From contig CALLAU010000001.1 of assembly GCA_938002015.1 (NCBI GenBank), forward strand, positions 62,001-126,000: a stretch of DNA of 64,000 nt. The letters run 5' to 3'. This stretch comes from an uncultured Bdellovibrionales bacterium (GTDB lineage Bacteria > Bdellovibrionota > Bdellovibrionia > Bdellovibrionales > UBA1609). This document shows positions 27,810 to 36,159 of this stretch, one piece after another. Numbering within the stretch: the first letter of the stretch is position 1; every line of letters starts with the position of its first letter. The notes below the pieces were generated by a model. It made no database searches, was not told where the DNA came from, and saw only the letters and a program-made list of their open reading frames with translations. Both the position numbers and the translations under genes were made by a program.

Positions 27810-27946
27810 ATACAACGGCTTCATCTCATTTTGTGACACTTTTTTGTTTTGCTTAGCTCAACTAATGTATGGGATGTTTGTAAAAGAGCTGTCTTTTTAG
27901 ACAATTTGACTAAATGCCGATAAAATAAACAGAGTTGGAGGCGAGT

Positions 27947-28549
27947 TTGTCTGATCAAAAATCTGTTATATTGGATCTATCTCTTAAAGAGTATTTTGTC
28001 GGTCTAATGTCTGAGGTTAAGGCTGAAAACAAACTTTCTATATCAGATATTTCCTTTATTTATCTTTCAGATGTCTTAGAAGCGAATATGTTACTAGCTA
28101 GTGATAAAAGTGAAGAAGAAGATATGAGTGTTTTTAGCGATCTAATGATCTCAGAGCACTATTTAAAGGCTATTCAAGAAACAACAGATGCACTCGGTTC
28201 TTATAAACTGCGCTCAGTTGGAGAGAGGGCTCTTTATCAGGTAGGTTTTTTCTCTGAAGCATTAAAGAGAAAACTTATTGGCTTAGATTTTTATATTCAG
28301 ATTGGAACTTCCGCTTATAGTGGGCTTTATCAAAAAACGCAGAGCCCTGTTTTTGAAGAGATCAGCTTTAAATTTTCAAGCTATGTGGACCTATTTATGG
28401 GCATTAGCCAGAAGGTTAATCTTCAAAATCAGGCAGACGTTCTTACTTTGTTTGATCATTTAAACGAAAGAGACTCTAAAAAAGCAGAGCAGGATCTTAT
28501 TAATCTAGGTATTGTTCCTGTTAAGTCAAAGAAAGCTTCAAATCAATAG
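27947..28549 (+). CDS. unknown protein upstream of the tat genes
   Basis: A 200-residue soluble protein. The TTG at 27947 is taken as start because GGAGG sits five bases before it; the longer frame from a TTG at 27935 would include that box. The sequence is mostly helical, acidic in the first half (SDKSEEEDM) and basic at the C-terminus (KSKKASNQ). I recognise no family. It precedes tatA by 24 bases on the same strand, so it is probably cotranscribed, but a role in Tat export is only suggested by position. Confidence 0.6.
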   Translation: MSDQKSVILDLSLKEYFVGLMSEVKAENKLSISDISFIYLSDVLEANMLLASDKSEEEDMSVFSDLMISEHYLKAIQETTDALGSYKLRSVGERALYQVGFFSEALKRKLIGLDFYIQIGTSAYSGLYQKTQSPVFEEISFKFSSYVDLFMGISQKVNLQNQADVLTLFDHLNERDSKKAEQDLINLGIVPVKSKKASNQ

Positions 28550-28573
28550 AGAATTAAGTTAGTTTTATCAGAT

Positions 28574-28966
28574 ATGTTTAATTTAGGAATGGGTGAAATT
28601 TTAGTTTTAGGGGTGATAGCTTTAATAGTTGTCGGCCCTGAAAAACTACCAAGCTTAGCGCGAAACATAGGCCGCTTTATTAATGACATAAAAAGAACAA
28701 CATCAGATGTAACAAGAGAAATTTCTCGCTCCATTGATGAGCAAGAGTTTAATAAGAAAAATTCAAAAATAACACAAGAACATATTCAAGATAATACACA
28801 CATGCATGAAAATCACTTAGTTGATGAATACAACCCTGAAGATGTCGCTCATGAAGATTATACAGAAGAAGATTTTTATAGAGATAATCCATCTGCTAAA
28901 GTTCAAGAAAAAGAACATGAACAACAACTTGATTTGTTAGAACAAGAAGAGACAAAAGAGAGTTAG
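28574..28966 (+). CDS. tatA: Sec-independent translocase subunit TatA/TatB
   Basis: A 130-residue protein with a single N-terminal membrane helix (residues 6-22), then the GPEKLP hinge and an amphipathic helix (SLARNIGRFINDIKR), the TatA/TatB plan. The GPEKLP hinge and length are between TatA and TatB, and only one such gene accompanies tatC, so it may serve both roles or a second tatA may be elsewhere. Residues 60-130 are a long acidic tail with several His. No clear Shine-Dalgarno. tatC follows after 12 bases. Confidence 0.88.
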   Translation: MFNLGMGEILVLGVIALIVVGPEKLPSLARNIGRFINDIKRTTSDVTREISRSIDEQEFNKKNSKITQEHIQDNTHMHENHLVDEYNPEDVAHEDYTEEDFYRDNPSAKVQEKEHEQQLDLLEQEETKES

Positions 28967-28978
28967 GGTTTATTAAAG

Positions 28979-29716
28979 ATGAGTGAAACTGATTTAGAAG
29001 AGCTGCCCTTAGTTGAACATTTAAGGGAACTAAGAAAAAGACTAGTCTACAGTGTTATTGGAGTAGTTGTTTCAGCTATTGTTGCGTGGAATTTTAAAGA
29101 AGAACTTTTTAATATTATTAGAAAGCCTATTGAGCCATTTTTATCTACTCCTGAGCAAGGCCTTGTATACACAGGACTTATGGAGAATTTTATAGCTTAC
29201 GTTAAAATCTCTTTAATGGGTGGTTTTATTATTAGCTGTCCATTTTGGCTTTATCACTTATGGAGGTTTTTAGCCCCAGCTTTATATAAGGAAGAGAAAA
29301 AGTACGGCTTAGCTTTCATTTTTGTAGGAAGTCTTCTCTTTATTTCTGGAGTGAGTTTTGTTTATTTTGTGGTTTACCCTCTAGCTTTTAATTTCTTACT
29401 AAGTTTTGGACAAGGGCAAGATCAGGCACTGATATCTGTTAAAGAGTATTTATCATTTTTTCTAAGTACGACATTTTTATTTGGTTTAGCTTTTGAGATT
29501 CCTCTTATTTTAACAATTCTAGGATTGTTAGGAGTTGTAAGTGCAGACTTTTTAGCTTCTAACAGGCGCTACGCTTTTTTAATACTGTCTTTTGTATCTG
29601 CTCTTATGACGCCACCTGATCCAACAAGCATGCTCTTTATGGCAGGACCTCTCTTTTTTCTTTATGAGATTTCCATTTGGTCGATTAGGATTTTAGTAAG
29701 GGATGAAAAAAAATAA
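28979..29716 (+). CDS. tatC: Sec-independent protein translocase TatC
   Basis: A 245-residue, six-helix protein. TatC signatures are LVEHLRELRKRL (11-22), the Glu/Pro-rich first periplasmic region, FGLAFEIPLILTILGLLG and ALMTPPDPTSMLFMAGPLFFLYEIS. TatC recognises twin-arginine signal peptides and forms the receptor for export of folded proteins. It lies 12 bases after tatA in the same operon and ends three bases before the stop of a convergent lipoprotein gene. Confidence 0.97.
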   Translation: MSETDLEELPLVEHLRELRKRLVYSVIGVVVSAIVAWNFKEELFNIIRKPIEPFLSTPEQGLVYTGLMENFIAYVKISLMGGFIISCPFWLYHLWRFLAPALYKEEKKYGLAFIFVGSLLFISGVSFVYFVVYPLAFNFLLSFGQGQDQALISVKEYLSFFLSTTFLFGLAFEIPLILTILGLLGVVSADFLASNRRYAFLILSFVSALMTPPDPTSMLFMAGPLFFLYEISIWSIRILVRDEKK

Positions 29717-29719
29717 TTT

Positions 29720-30286
29720 TTAGTTAGCATTACCGGTAAGTTGAACTTTTTTAACAACGTTGGTTTTTGCTACTCCATCTGAATCAAGAGTATAACCAAT
29801 CATTTGAAGTTCTATGCTATATGAAGAGCCAATAAGAGAGTCAAAATCTACTTCATCAGCTGAATCTTCACCTGTTAAGCTGTGAATAGTAACTTCAGAA
29901 AACTGATCGCCCCCTGCTGCTGGAAAAGTTCCACCTCCTGCAGGAATCGTGATAGTGGTAGGCTCAAAAGTAGAGTCTAAGTAGAAAACTTCAAACTCAC
30001 TGGTTCCAGCAAGACTTGTAGTTCTAAGTTTGAGAATTACTACCACGAGGTCTTCATCGGCTGAGTTGTTAACAATGTTATAATTTAGAAAAAACCACGG
30101 TCCAGGAACCTCTTCAATAAAAGTGTCACCATCTTGAAAAACTCTTTGAAAAGTATTTGATAAAATTACAGGGATACTATCTTGATTTGGAACATTAAAC
30201 TCAAATTCAGTAAAGCTTTCTTCTTCACATGAACTTAAGACTAATATGGCGAGGCCCGCTAACAAGATTTTAAGTGTTTTTTTCAT
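29720..30286 (-). CDS. small lipoprotein, unknown function
   Basis: A 188-residue protein with an N-terminal signal (MKKTLKILLAGLAILVL) and lipobox LSSC, so it should be lipid-anchored. Start 30286 is chosen as it gives a typical MKK signal and has GGAG three bases before it; an ATG three codons earlier (30295) is possible. The mature part is rich in Glu, Asp, Thr and Gly, with beta-type sequence (TTITIPAGGGTFPAAGGDQF). No family is recognised. It is convergent with tatC. Confidence 0.65.
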   Translation of the reverse strand: MKKTLKILLAGLAILVLSSCEEESFTEFEFNVPNQDSIPVILSNTFQRVFQDGDTFIEEVPGPWFFLNYNIVNNSADEDLVVVILKLRTTSLAGTSEFEVFYLDSTFEPTTITIPAGGGTFPAAGGDQFSEVTIHSLTGEDSADEVDFDSLIGSSYSIELQMIGYTLDSDGVAKTNVVKKVQLTGNAN

Positions 30287-30357
30287 TAGCTCCATTATAG
30301 AATTATCGTCATTTTACTTTAACTAACTGAAGTAAAAAACAGACCTATGGCCATGGA

Positions 30358-31140
30358 TTAACAAGTAGTCAAACGGGTGTACTCATTTGAAACGTTTTGG
30401 TGGGTAAATTCACACAAAGTCTTGCGATCTTCAAACTTAGATGGATCTACGGTGTCTAAAACTGACATAGTGGCTTCTACTGTTTTAAGCCTTAAAAGGC
30501 TAATAAGATGAGGAAAGAAGGGGAGATGATCTCCATACCAGCAAACTTTATCACAGTTTAAAGAACTAAATTTTTCACCATCTATTTTGTTATAACAAAG
30601 TGTCACAGGCTGAATAGGGCATTTTGTTAAAAGTGCTATTTGAAACAGACTTTTCTTAAATGGAAGAACGCTTGAGCCATCTGAACTTGTGCCTTCAGGA
30701 AAGATTGTAACGCTTGAGCCATAATCAAAATACTTTTTAATATCTTTTATTTCTTTTACTAAACTTTTTGGGTTTCTTCTATTTACATAAAGACAACCAC
30801 CTAATTGAGTGATTTGCCCTAAAAAAGGACGAGCTTTCATATCAGTTGAAGTCACAAAAAGAGTTTGAAAGTGTGAGGCATAGATGAGTATGTCTAAGTA
30901 AGACATATGGTTTCCAATAATCAGAGAGCCTTTTTTGGGAAGAGGTCCGATTTGTTTGATTTTAAAGTTTAAACTCCAGAGTATGGCTTTACTTGCATAC
31001 GATGTAAGATAACTAATGACGGTTCTTTTCTTAAAAGGAGACCAGATGAAAAGGTTAGTTAGTATAGAAAATATAGCAAAAGTTGAAATAACTAAAGTTA
31101 CAAAAACTAATTTATAAAAAACTCTAAAGTAGGACATCAT
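30358..31140 (-). CDS. PlsC-type 1-acyl-glycerol-3-phosphate acyltransferase family protein
   Basis: A 260-residue membrane protein: an N-terminal hydrophobic helix (residues 8-32), acyltransferase motif I NHMSYLD (His/Asp dyad), motif III FPEGTSS and the downstream IQPVTLCYNK. Family members transfer an acyl chain from acyl-ACP or acyl-CoA to lysophosphatidate or related lipids at the inner membrane. The exact acceptor cannot be told; ornithine-lipid and LPS-type acyltransferases share these motifs. It follows the PLP enzyme on the same strand after 27 bases. Confidence 0.87.
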   Translation of the reverse strand: MMSYFRVFYKLVFVTLVISTFAIFSILTNLFIWSPFKKRTVISYLTSYASKAILWSLNFKIKQIGPLPKKGSLIIGNHMSYLDILIYASHFQTLFVTSTDMKARPFLGQITQLGGCLYVNRRNPKSLVKEIKDIKKYFDYGSSVTIFPEGTSSDGSSVLPFKKSLFQIALLTKCPIQPVTLCYNKIDGEKFSSLNCDKVCWYGDHLPFFPHLISLLRLKTVEATMSVLDTVDPSKFEDRKTLCEFTHQNVSNEYTRLTTC

Positions 31141-31167
31141 ATAAAATAATACAGGTATTTAAATTAA

Positions 31168-32448
31168 TTAAAAAACTTTACCTATAGCCTCTTCAATATC
31201 ATTTATAATATCTTCAGGATTTTCAAGCCCTATGCTAAGTCTTATAAGCTGGGTCGAGATTTCTCCTGTTTTACTCGCGGCCTCATCAAGAGCAGAGTGA
31301 GTCATTAATCTTGGAACTTCAATAAGAGTTTTTACCAAGCCAAGGCTTACAGCTAAGGTAATAGAGTAAGAGTTTTTAGCAATCTCATCTACAAAAGCCA
31401 TAGTTTCTTCAATAGAACCTTCAAGGTTAAAGGCAATCATAAATCCACCGTTTATTTGATTGTCTTTAGTGAGAAGATTTTCTTTTGCGTTTTCATAAGT
31501 AGGATGTGTTTCAAGTCCTGGATAAAAAACGTCTTTAACTTTAGAGTTTTCTTTTAGTTTTTTTGCAATCTTAAGAGCAGATTCTTGCTGTTTAAAAAAT
31601 CTTAAGCTTAGTGTTGGAAGTCCATGAGTTAAAATTTGCCATGATGATTTACTATTTAAAACAGCTCCAAAATCTTTTCTTGCTACTTTTAAAGTGATTT
31701 CCCATTCTTTTTTGCAAATAACTGCTCCGCCAAGTTCTGTTCCAAAGCCTGCTATGTTTTTAGTTAGGCTTTGAATAACAAAATCTGCTCCTAGTTCTAA
31801 GGGCTTGCAGCCTAAAGGAGTAGCAAAGGTATTATCAATTGCGATTAAAATTTTATTTTCTTCAGTTCTTGAAGAATTGATTTCTTTAACTTTTTTAATA
31901 ATTTCTTTTATCGGTGGTATTTTAAGAGTGGGGTTTGCTACAGATTCAAAATAGATGAGTCTTGTTTTATCTGAAATACGGGATAAGAAATCAATATTTG
32001 AAAGATCCTCCCACTGGGTTTTAATATTAAATTTTGGCAGCCAGTTTGTAAATAAGCTATGTGTGCATCCATATATAGTAGGATCTGAGATGACTTCATC
32101 ACCAGCTTTTAAAACACTCATGCAAAGAGCTGAAATGGCTCCCATTCCACTTCCAAAAGAGACAGCACAATCACCAGATTCTAAATAAGCAAGCTGGTCT
32201 TCTAACATGATAGTATTTGGTTCATCTAACCTGTCATAGACCCATATTTTTTCATCTTTTCTGTCTACGTCCCCAAAGTCAGCAAAGCCTTGAGCTCCTC
32301 TTTGCACTGACCCAAGTCGATAAGTCGTATTAGATGTGATAGGGGGAATAAGGTGGTTTTCAAAATTCCAGGCAGAAGTGTGCTGCTTGCCATGAATTAG
32401 CCTAGTCTCTTGGCGAATACTTTGAGGTGTTTTTGATATTTTTGACAT
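31168..32448 (-). CDS. PLP-dependent Cys/Met metabolism enzyme
   Basis: A 426-residue protein of the cystathionine gamma-synthase / methionine gamma-lyase fold. PLP features are SGMGAISALCMSVLKAGDEV (phosphate binding), IAIDNTFATP (Asp contacting the pyridine N) and the Schiff-base Lys in QSLTKNIAGFGTELGGA. Usual members have a shorter SxTKY...GHSD-type motif there; the variant here belongs to a less studied subgroup. Substrate (homoserine esters, cystathionine or methionine) cannot be decided from sequence. AGGAAGG lies before the ATG. It is divergent from the metallophosphoesterase gene, with only 39 bases between the two starts. Confidence 0.85.
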   Translation of the reverse strand: MSKISKTPQSIRQETRLIHGKQHTSAWNFENHLIPPITSNTTYRLGSVQRGAQGFADFGDVDRKDEKIWVYDRLDEPNTIMLEDQLAYLESGDCAVSFGSGMGAISALCMSVLKAGDEVISDPTIYGCTHSLFTNWLPKFNIKTQWEDLSNIDFLSRISDKTRLIYFESVANPTLKIPPIKEIIKKVKEINSSRTEENKILIAIDNTFATPLGCKPLELGADFVIQSLTKNIAGFGTELGGAVICKKEWEITLKVARKDFGAVLNSKSSWQILTHGLPTLSLRFFKQQESALKIAKKLKENSKVKDVFYPGLETHPTYENAKENLLTKDNQINGGFMIAFNLEGSIEETMAFVDEIAKNSYSITLAVSLGLVKTLIEVPRLMTHSALDEAASKTGEISTQLIRLSIGLENPEDIINDIEEAIGKVF

Positions 32449-32487
32449 AAGCCTTCCTGTAATTGGTTATTAACTGTATAAAAAGAT

Positions 32488-33945
32488 ATGGACACAAGGG
32501 TCAAAGAATTTCCTGAATATGGCTTCACTACTTTGGTGGTAAGCGATCTACACCTTACTGAGGAACATAAAGTGGATCCTAGGTACCCACTTTGGAAAAA
32601 ATACAAAACTAAGGACTTCTTTTTTGATCAAAAATTTAAAGACTGGCTTGAGTTTATGACCGAGGACTGTGGTGGTCCTATTGAGCTGGTTTTAAACGGT
32701 GATATTTTTGATTTTGACAGTATTACGACTATGCCTAATGAGCCAACGTATAGGGTGAGTGTTTTTGAAAAAACGAGAACGTTATTTTCACAAGTTGAAA
32801 AATCATTATTTAAAATGGATGTGATTTTAAAAGCTCATCCTATTTGGACTCAAGCTCTTCATGACTTTATTAAAAAAGGAAATAAAATAGTTTTTGTTGT
32901 AGGTAATCACGATTTAGAAATGCATTATTCTGAAGTTCAAAGAATGATTAGAAAGTCTATTACAACAGATAAATTCTTAAAGAAAAATGTTAAGTTTTGT
33001 GAATGGTTTTATATTAGTCATGAAGACACACATATAGAACATGGTAATCAATATGATCCTTATTGTGTTTGCCAAACTCCGATAACACCTCTTGTAAAAG
33101 TTAGAAACGATATAAGAGTTAGAATTCCTTTTGGTAATAAAGTGACAAGGTATATGGTAAATGTCATGGGCTTTTTTAACCCCCATAGTGAAGAAAACTA
33201 TGTGATGAGCTTTTCTAAGTACTTAGAGTTCTTTTTGAAATATCTTATTAAAAAGCAACCCTTAGTGATTTGGACTTGGTTTCATAGTTCTATGATTATT
33301 TTATTTAGATCTGTTCTAGATAGGTTAAGAAACTCTATAGTTGATCCTTTTATGATGGAGGAAAAAATTGAAGAGATTGCAAAAAAATCTAATTCAACTC
33401 CTAAAGCGGTTAGAGAACTTTCTTTTATTGCTGTTGAACCAGCTGTAAGTACTCCATGGAAACTGGCTAAAGTTTTATGGTTAGATAAAGCTTTTATCTT
33501 TTTAATTGCCGTGCTTATTGTGCTTCAGATTTTTCTTATTCTTGATCAACTTATTCATATTAAATTTTACTTGATGCTTATTCCTCTTCTTTTATCAGCT
33601 CCATTTTTTATTTTTTATTCGACAACGAGTAAGAATGAGCTTGTAGGAACTAAAGAAGCTCAAGAAGAAATCTTAAGATGGATAGGGGCTATTACTGAAA
33701 CCACAAGAGTGGTGTTTGGTCACACTCACCATGTAAAGCATGAAATTTTAGGTTCCATGGAATATCTAAACCCTGGTTCCTGGTCTCCGTATTTTGAAGA
33801 TGTTGAGTGCACTAAAATGCTTACAAGGTATGCTTTTATTATGATAAAACCTGAAGAAGGAGCTGAGACTAAACGAGTCTCAAAAGTCTTAGAATGGCAG
33901 GAGGATCACTATACTGACTATTTTACAGGCAAAAAGCTTAATTAA
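32488..33945 (+). CDS. membrane-associated metallophosphoesterase, unknown substrate
   Basis: A 485-residue protein of the calcineurin-like fold. Dimetal motifs are VVSDLHL (18-24), NGDIFDFD (70-77), GNHDLEMH (139-146), HGNQYDP (about 188-194) and GHTHHVKHE (about 414-422). Between motifs IV and V lies an insertion with two hydrophobic helices (about residues 330-350 and 358-375), so the catalytic domain is probably tethered to the inner membrane facing the cytoplasm. This resembles UDP-diacylglucosamine-type hydrolases only in general layout. No Shine-Dalgarno is visible and the start may be leaderless or misplaced. Confidence 0.8.
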   Translation: MDTRVKEFPEYGFTTLVVSDLHLTEEHKVDPRYPLWKKYKTKDFFFDQKFKDWLEFMTEDCGGPIELVLNGDIFDFDSITTMPNEPTYRVSVFEKTRTLFSQVEKSLFKMDVILKAHPIWTQALHDFIKKGNKIVFVVGNHDLEMHYSEVQRMIRKSITTDKFLKKNVKFCEWFYISHEDTHIEHGNQYDPYCVCQTPITPLVKVRNDIRVRIPFGNKVTRYMVNVMGFFNPHSEENYVMSFSKYLEFFLKYLIKKQPLVIWTWFHSSMIILFRSVLDRLRNSIVDPFMMEEKIEEIAKKSNSTPKAVRELSFIAVEPAVSTPWKLAKVLWLDKAFIFLIAVLIVLQIFLILDQLIHIKFYLMLIPLLLSAPFFIFYSTTSKNELVGTKEAQEEILRWIGAITETTRVVFGHTHHVKHEILGSMEYLNPGSWSPYFEDVECTKMLTRYAFIMIKPEEGAETKRVSKVLEWQEDHYTDYFTGKKLN

Positions 33946-34043
33946 ACTTAAATAATTGTCATTATTAATAGACCTTTTCATTTTTTAGTTTCCTTAAGCC
34001 TTTCTTTTTAGTTACGATTTAGGGGTATTAAGGAGGAGTTTTA

Positions 34044-34241
34044 ATGGCATCTGACATTTTAGTAGTAACTAGTAAGGTTAAGAAAATGATCAAGGAAAAA
34101 GGAAATTGTAACACTTCAGGTGAAACAATTGAGATCTTAAGTAAAGCAGTTGAAAAACTTTGCTTAAGAGGAGTAGAAGCGGCTCAAGCTGACGGTAGAA
34201 AAACTGTTATGGCTAGAGACATTCCTGTTGATCACATTTAA
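34044..34241 (+). CDS. bacterial histone-fold DNA-binding protein (Bd0055-like)
   Basis: A 65-residue basic protein forming almost nothing but one histone fold: helix 1 (about 4-17, LVVTSKVKKMIKEKG), loop NTSGETIEI, long helix 2 (about 25-50, including LSKAVEKLCLRGVEAAQADG), and helix 3 preceded by the KTVMARDI motif, which parallels the RKTVKAxDI end of archaeal histones. It is not an HU/IHF protein. In Bdellovibrio bacteriovorus the homologous histone is an abundant nucleoid protein that binds DNA as a dimer. A near-perfect AAGGAGG lies nine bases before the ATG and a terminator follows, so it is a highly translated single gene. Confidence 0.92.
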   Translation: MASDILVVTSKVKKMIKEKGNCNTSGETIEILSKAVEKLCLRGVEAAQADGRKTVMARDIPVDHI

Positions 34242-34277
34242 AATTTGATAACGTTAACATTTAGAAAAAAAATCAAA

Positions 34278-34532
34278 TTAGAGGCAGTCTATTTTAGGCT
34301 GCCTTTTTTTATTTCTATTTTGTATCTCATTGATAACAATCCATTTAACATCCGTTTGATCTCTAAGAGGGTCTAGTATGTTGATAAGGTTTTGAGGGTT
34401 TTTAATAAGTTCATCTTCAAGATCTGGATTTAATAAATCTATCCAGTAAGCTTCTTTTGGACTAAAAAAACCTTTTAACAAGGTTGATTTGCCTGTTGCT
34501 CTTGCTCCAAATACTGTTTTAAAATGACACAT
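34278..34532 (-). pseudogene. truncated P-loop ATPase fragment (DUF4143/AAA_14 type)
   Basis: An 84-residue frame with Walker A GARATGKST at its N-terminus and a Walker B-like stretch WIVINEIQ, separated by WIDLLNPDLEDELIKNPQNL. This is the start of a family of ATPases of about 380 residues that couple an AAA_14 domain to DUF4143. Here it stops after about 80 residues, with the C-terminal codons lying inside the histone terminator, and the rest of the family is absent. In Walker B the Asp is replaced by Asn (INE), so the remaining part is unlikely to be active. It is best read as a remnant of a laterally acquired gene. Confidence 0.6.
34282..34312 (+). terminator. rho-independent terminator of the histone gene
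   Basis: AGGCAGTCTA (34282-34291) pairs with TAGGCTGCCT (34295-34304) with a single T-G pair and a 3-base loop, followed by a run of eight T. It lies 41 bases after the histone stop. Confidence 0.85.
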
Positions 34533-34578
34533 ACACTTAAAGGCGTCCCTCTTTACTTATTTTAACTTTAAAGCATTC

Positions 34579-36090
34579 TTAATCTGAAAATTTATAGAAA
34601 TACCCATCTCTACTTCCCACATAAATGCTACCTTTCCAAACAAGGGGAGTGGACTCAATACATCCGCCAGGATGGTTCATTTTCCAAAGTTCTTTTATAT
34701 CTCTAGGGTTTGATACATCAAATAAAGCAAGCCCTGCAGGCTGGCACATAGGAACAAGGAGCTTGTTCTCTATTAAGACTGAACTTGACCATGTGTGATA
34801 GCCTAAATCTATGCTACTATTAACAAGCTCACCACTTTGTCTATCAAGTACGTAGAGTTTTCCGTTGTGTGCTGTAATAAAAATGTGTGTTTTATTAATA
34901 GAGGGAGTGGCATAAAAGGCTGAAGTGCTACCTTTTACTTTTTCATTTGAATTTATTTTAAAGCTCCAAACAATTGGGTTTTCATTACTATAAGGGTTTA
35001 ACTTTAAGAAATGACCACTTCTTTCTTTTGCCTCTCTTTGCGCTCTTGTTGAATATACCTCATCTTCAACCGCTACATATAAAAAGCCTTCTTCATCAAC
35101 TACCATAGTCGAATCAATATCATCACCTGCCCAGTACTCAAAAACTAAAGCATCTTCTCTTTTGCTACCTTCAATAAGCTTATTGATATCAAAACCTGAA
35201 ATAAGCCCTGCAGAATTTGCAACATAAACACGGTCTTCAAAAATAACAGGAGAGCTCTCAATGCTCATACTAGCGTTTGTTTTTTTACCAACACTTTCTG
35301 CTCTAAACTCATCGATAAGTTTTTGTGTAAAACTTCTAACAGTACTAATTTTTTCTAAGCGAACATCTGTAAGGTTACCTAAAGAGTCTTTCGTTTTAAT
35401 AGTTTTATAAATATAAAGAAGACCGTTTTCACTTCCCATAAAAACATAATCTCCAACAACCATGGCACTTGCGTCCCAGGCATACTTTGAAGTTCCACTT
35501 TCTTCTTCGTTTGCATGTTCCCTGTAAAATTCATAAGGTGAGTTTGAATCAATTCTAAGACCTCTAAATATTCCATCAGCGGGGCCTGTATAAAGTAGAG
35601 GATCCCCTGAAGGGTCTAAACTTACAGTGCCTTTAATGATTCCACCGGTTACATACTTCTCCCTTGTTTCATCCCCGTTTCTAGCATCATAAAAATGAAC
35701 AGCTCTATCATAAGCTCCTACAATAATTTCTTCTCTTCCATCATCTAGAGTTCTTACAACTGGCTGTCCTGTCCAGCCAGTTCCAGTCCATATTTTAAAA
35801 CCAGCATCTAAAGTTCTTTGAGTGATTGCAGCTTTATAGTGTGATCTAAAGGGCCCTTTTCTCCACTTAACTTCAGGTCTTCTAGCAGGAAAAGGACCTA
35901 CTCCATACCAGGAGCGAGAAGGGTTTCCCCTAAAATGATAAAAGCCTTTAACATCTTCATCGCTTGGCTCAGCTAGATTCGGCCAAGTAAGCCCAAAATT
36001 GTTAGGTATAGGCATAAAGCCAGCAGCCTCTTGAGCAGAGGAAGAGTTAAAGAGGCTTAGAGTGATTAAACATAGAATTAATTTAGTCAT
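34579..36090 (-). CDS. secreted PQQ-like beta-propeller protein
   Basis: A 503-residue protein with a signal peptide (MTKLILCLITLSLFNSSSAQ). From about residue 105 it contains repeated units with a WxTGxxVV, GSENGLLYIYK, FITAHNGKLYVLDRQSGEL and GSIYVGSRDGYFYKF pattern, as in PQQ-binding/quinoprotein-like eight-bladed propellers (BamB-like fold). No enzyme active site is recognised and BamB proteins are shorter and lipidated, so a binding or scaffold role in the periplasm is more likely. The N-terminal 100 residues (FRGNPSRSWYGVGPFPARRP) are not repeat-like. Confidence 0.78.
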   Translation of the reverse strand: MTKLILCLITLSLFNSSSAQEAAGFMPIPNNFGLTWPNLAEPSDEDVKGFYHFRGNPSRSWYGVGPFPARRPEVKWRKGPFRSHYKAAITQRTLDAGFKIWTGTGWTGQPVVRTLDDGREEIIVGAYDRAVHFYDARNGDETREKYVTGGIIKGTVSLDPSGDPLLYTGPADGIFRGLRIDSNSPYEFYREHANEEESGTSKYAWDASAMVVGDYVFMGSENGLLYIYKTIKTKDSLGNLTDVRLEKISTVRSFTQKLIDEFRAESVGKKTNASMSIESSPVIFEDRVYVANSAGLISGFDINKLIEGSKREDALVFEYWAGDDIDSTMVVDEEGFLYVAVEDEVYSTRAQREAKERSGHFLKLNPYSNENPIVWSFKINSNEKVKGSTSAFYATPSINKTHIFITAHNGKLYVLDRQSGELVNSSIDLGYHTWSSSVLIENKLLVPMCQPAGLALFDVSNPRDIKELWKMNHPGGCIESTPLVWKGSIYVGSRDGYFYKFSD

Positions 36091-36159
36091 GATAAACTCA
36101 AAGCAAGATTTAAGCCGATTTTTTATTATGATTATAGCTTAATAAAAAGAGTTTAAAGC

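Noticed and set aside
27916-27923. GCCGATAA, the flagellar sigma-28 -10 consensus, before the gene at 27947
   Set aside because: No matching TAAAGTTT-like -35 at the right distance, so it is most likely chance.
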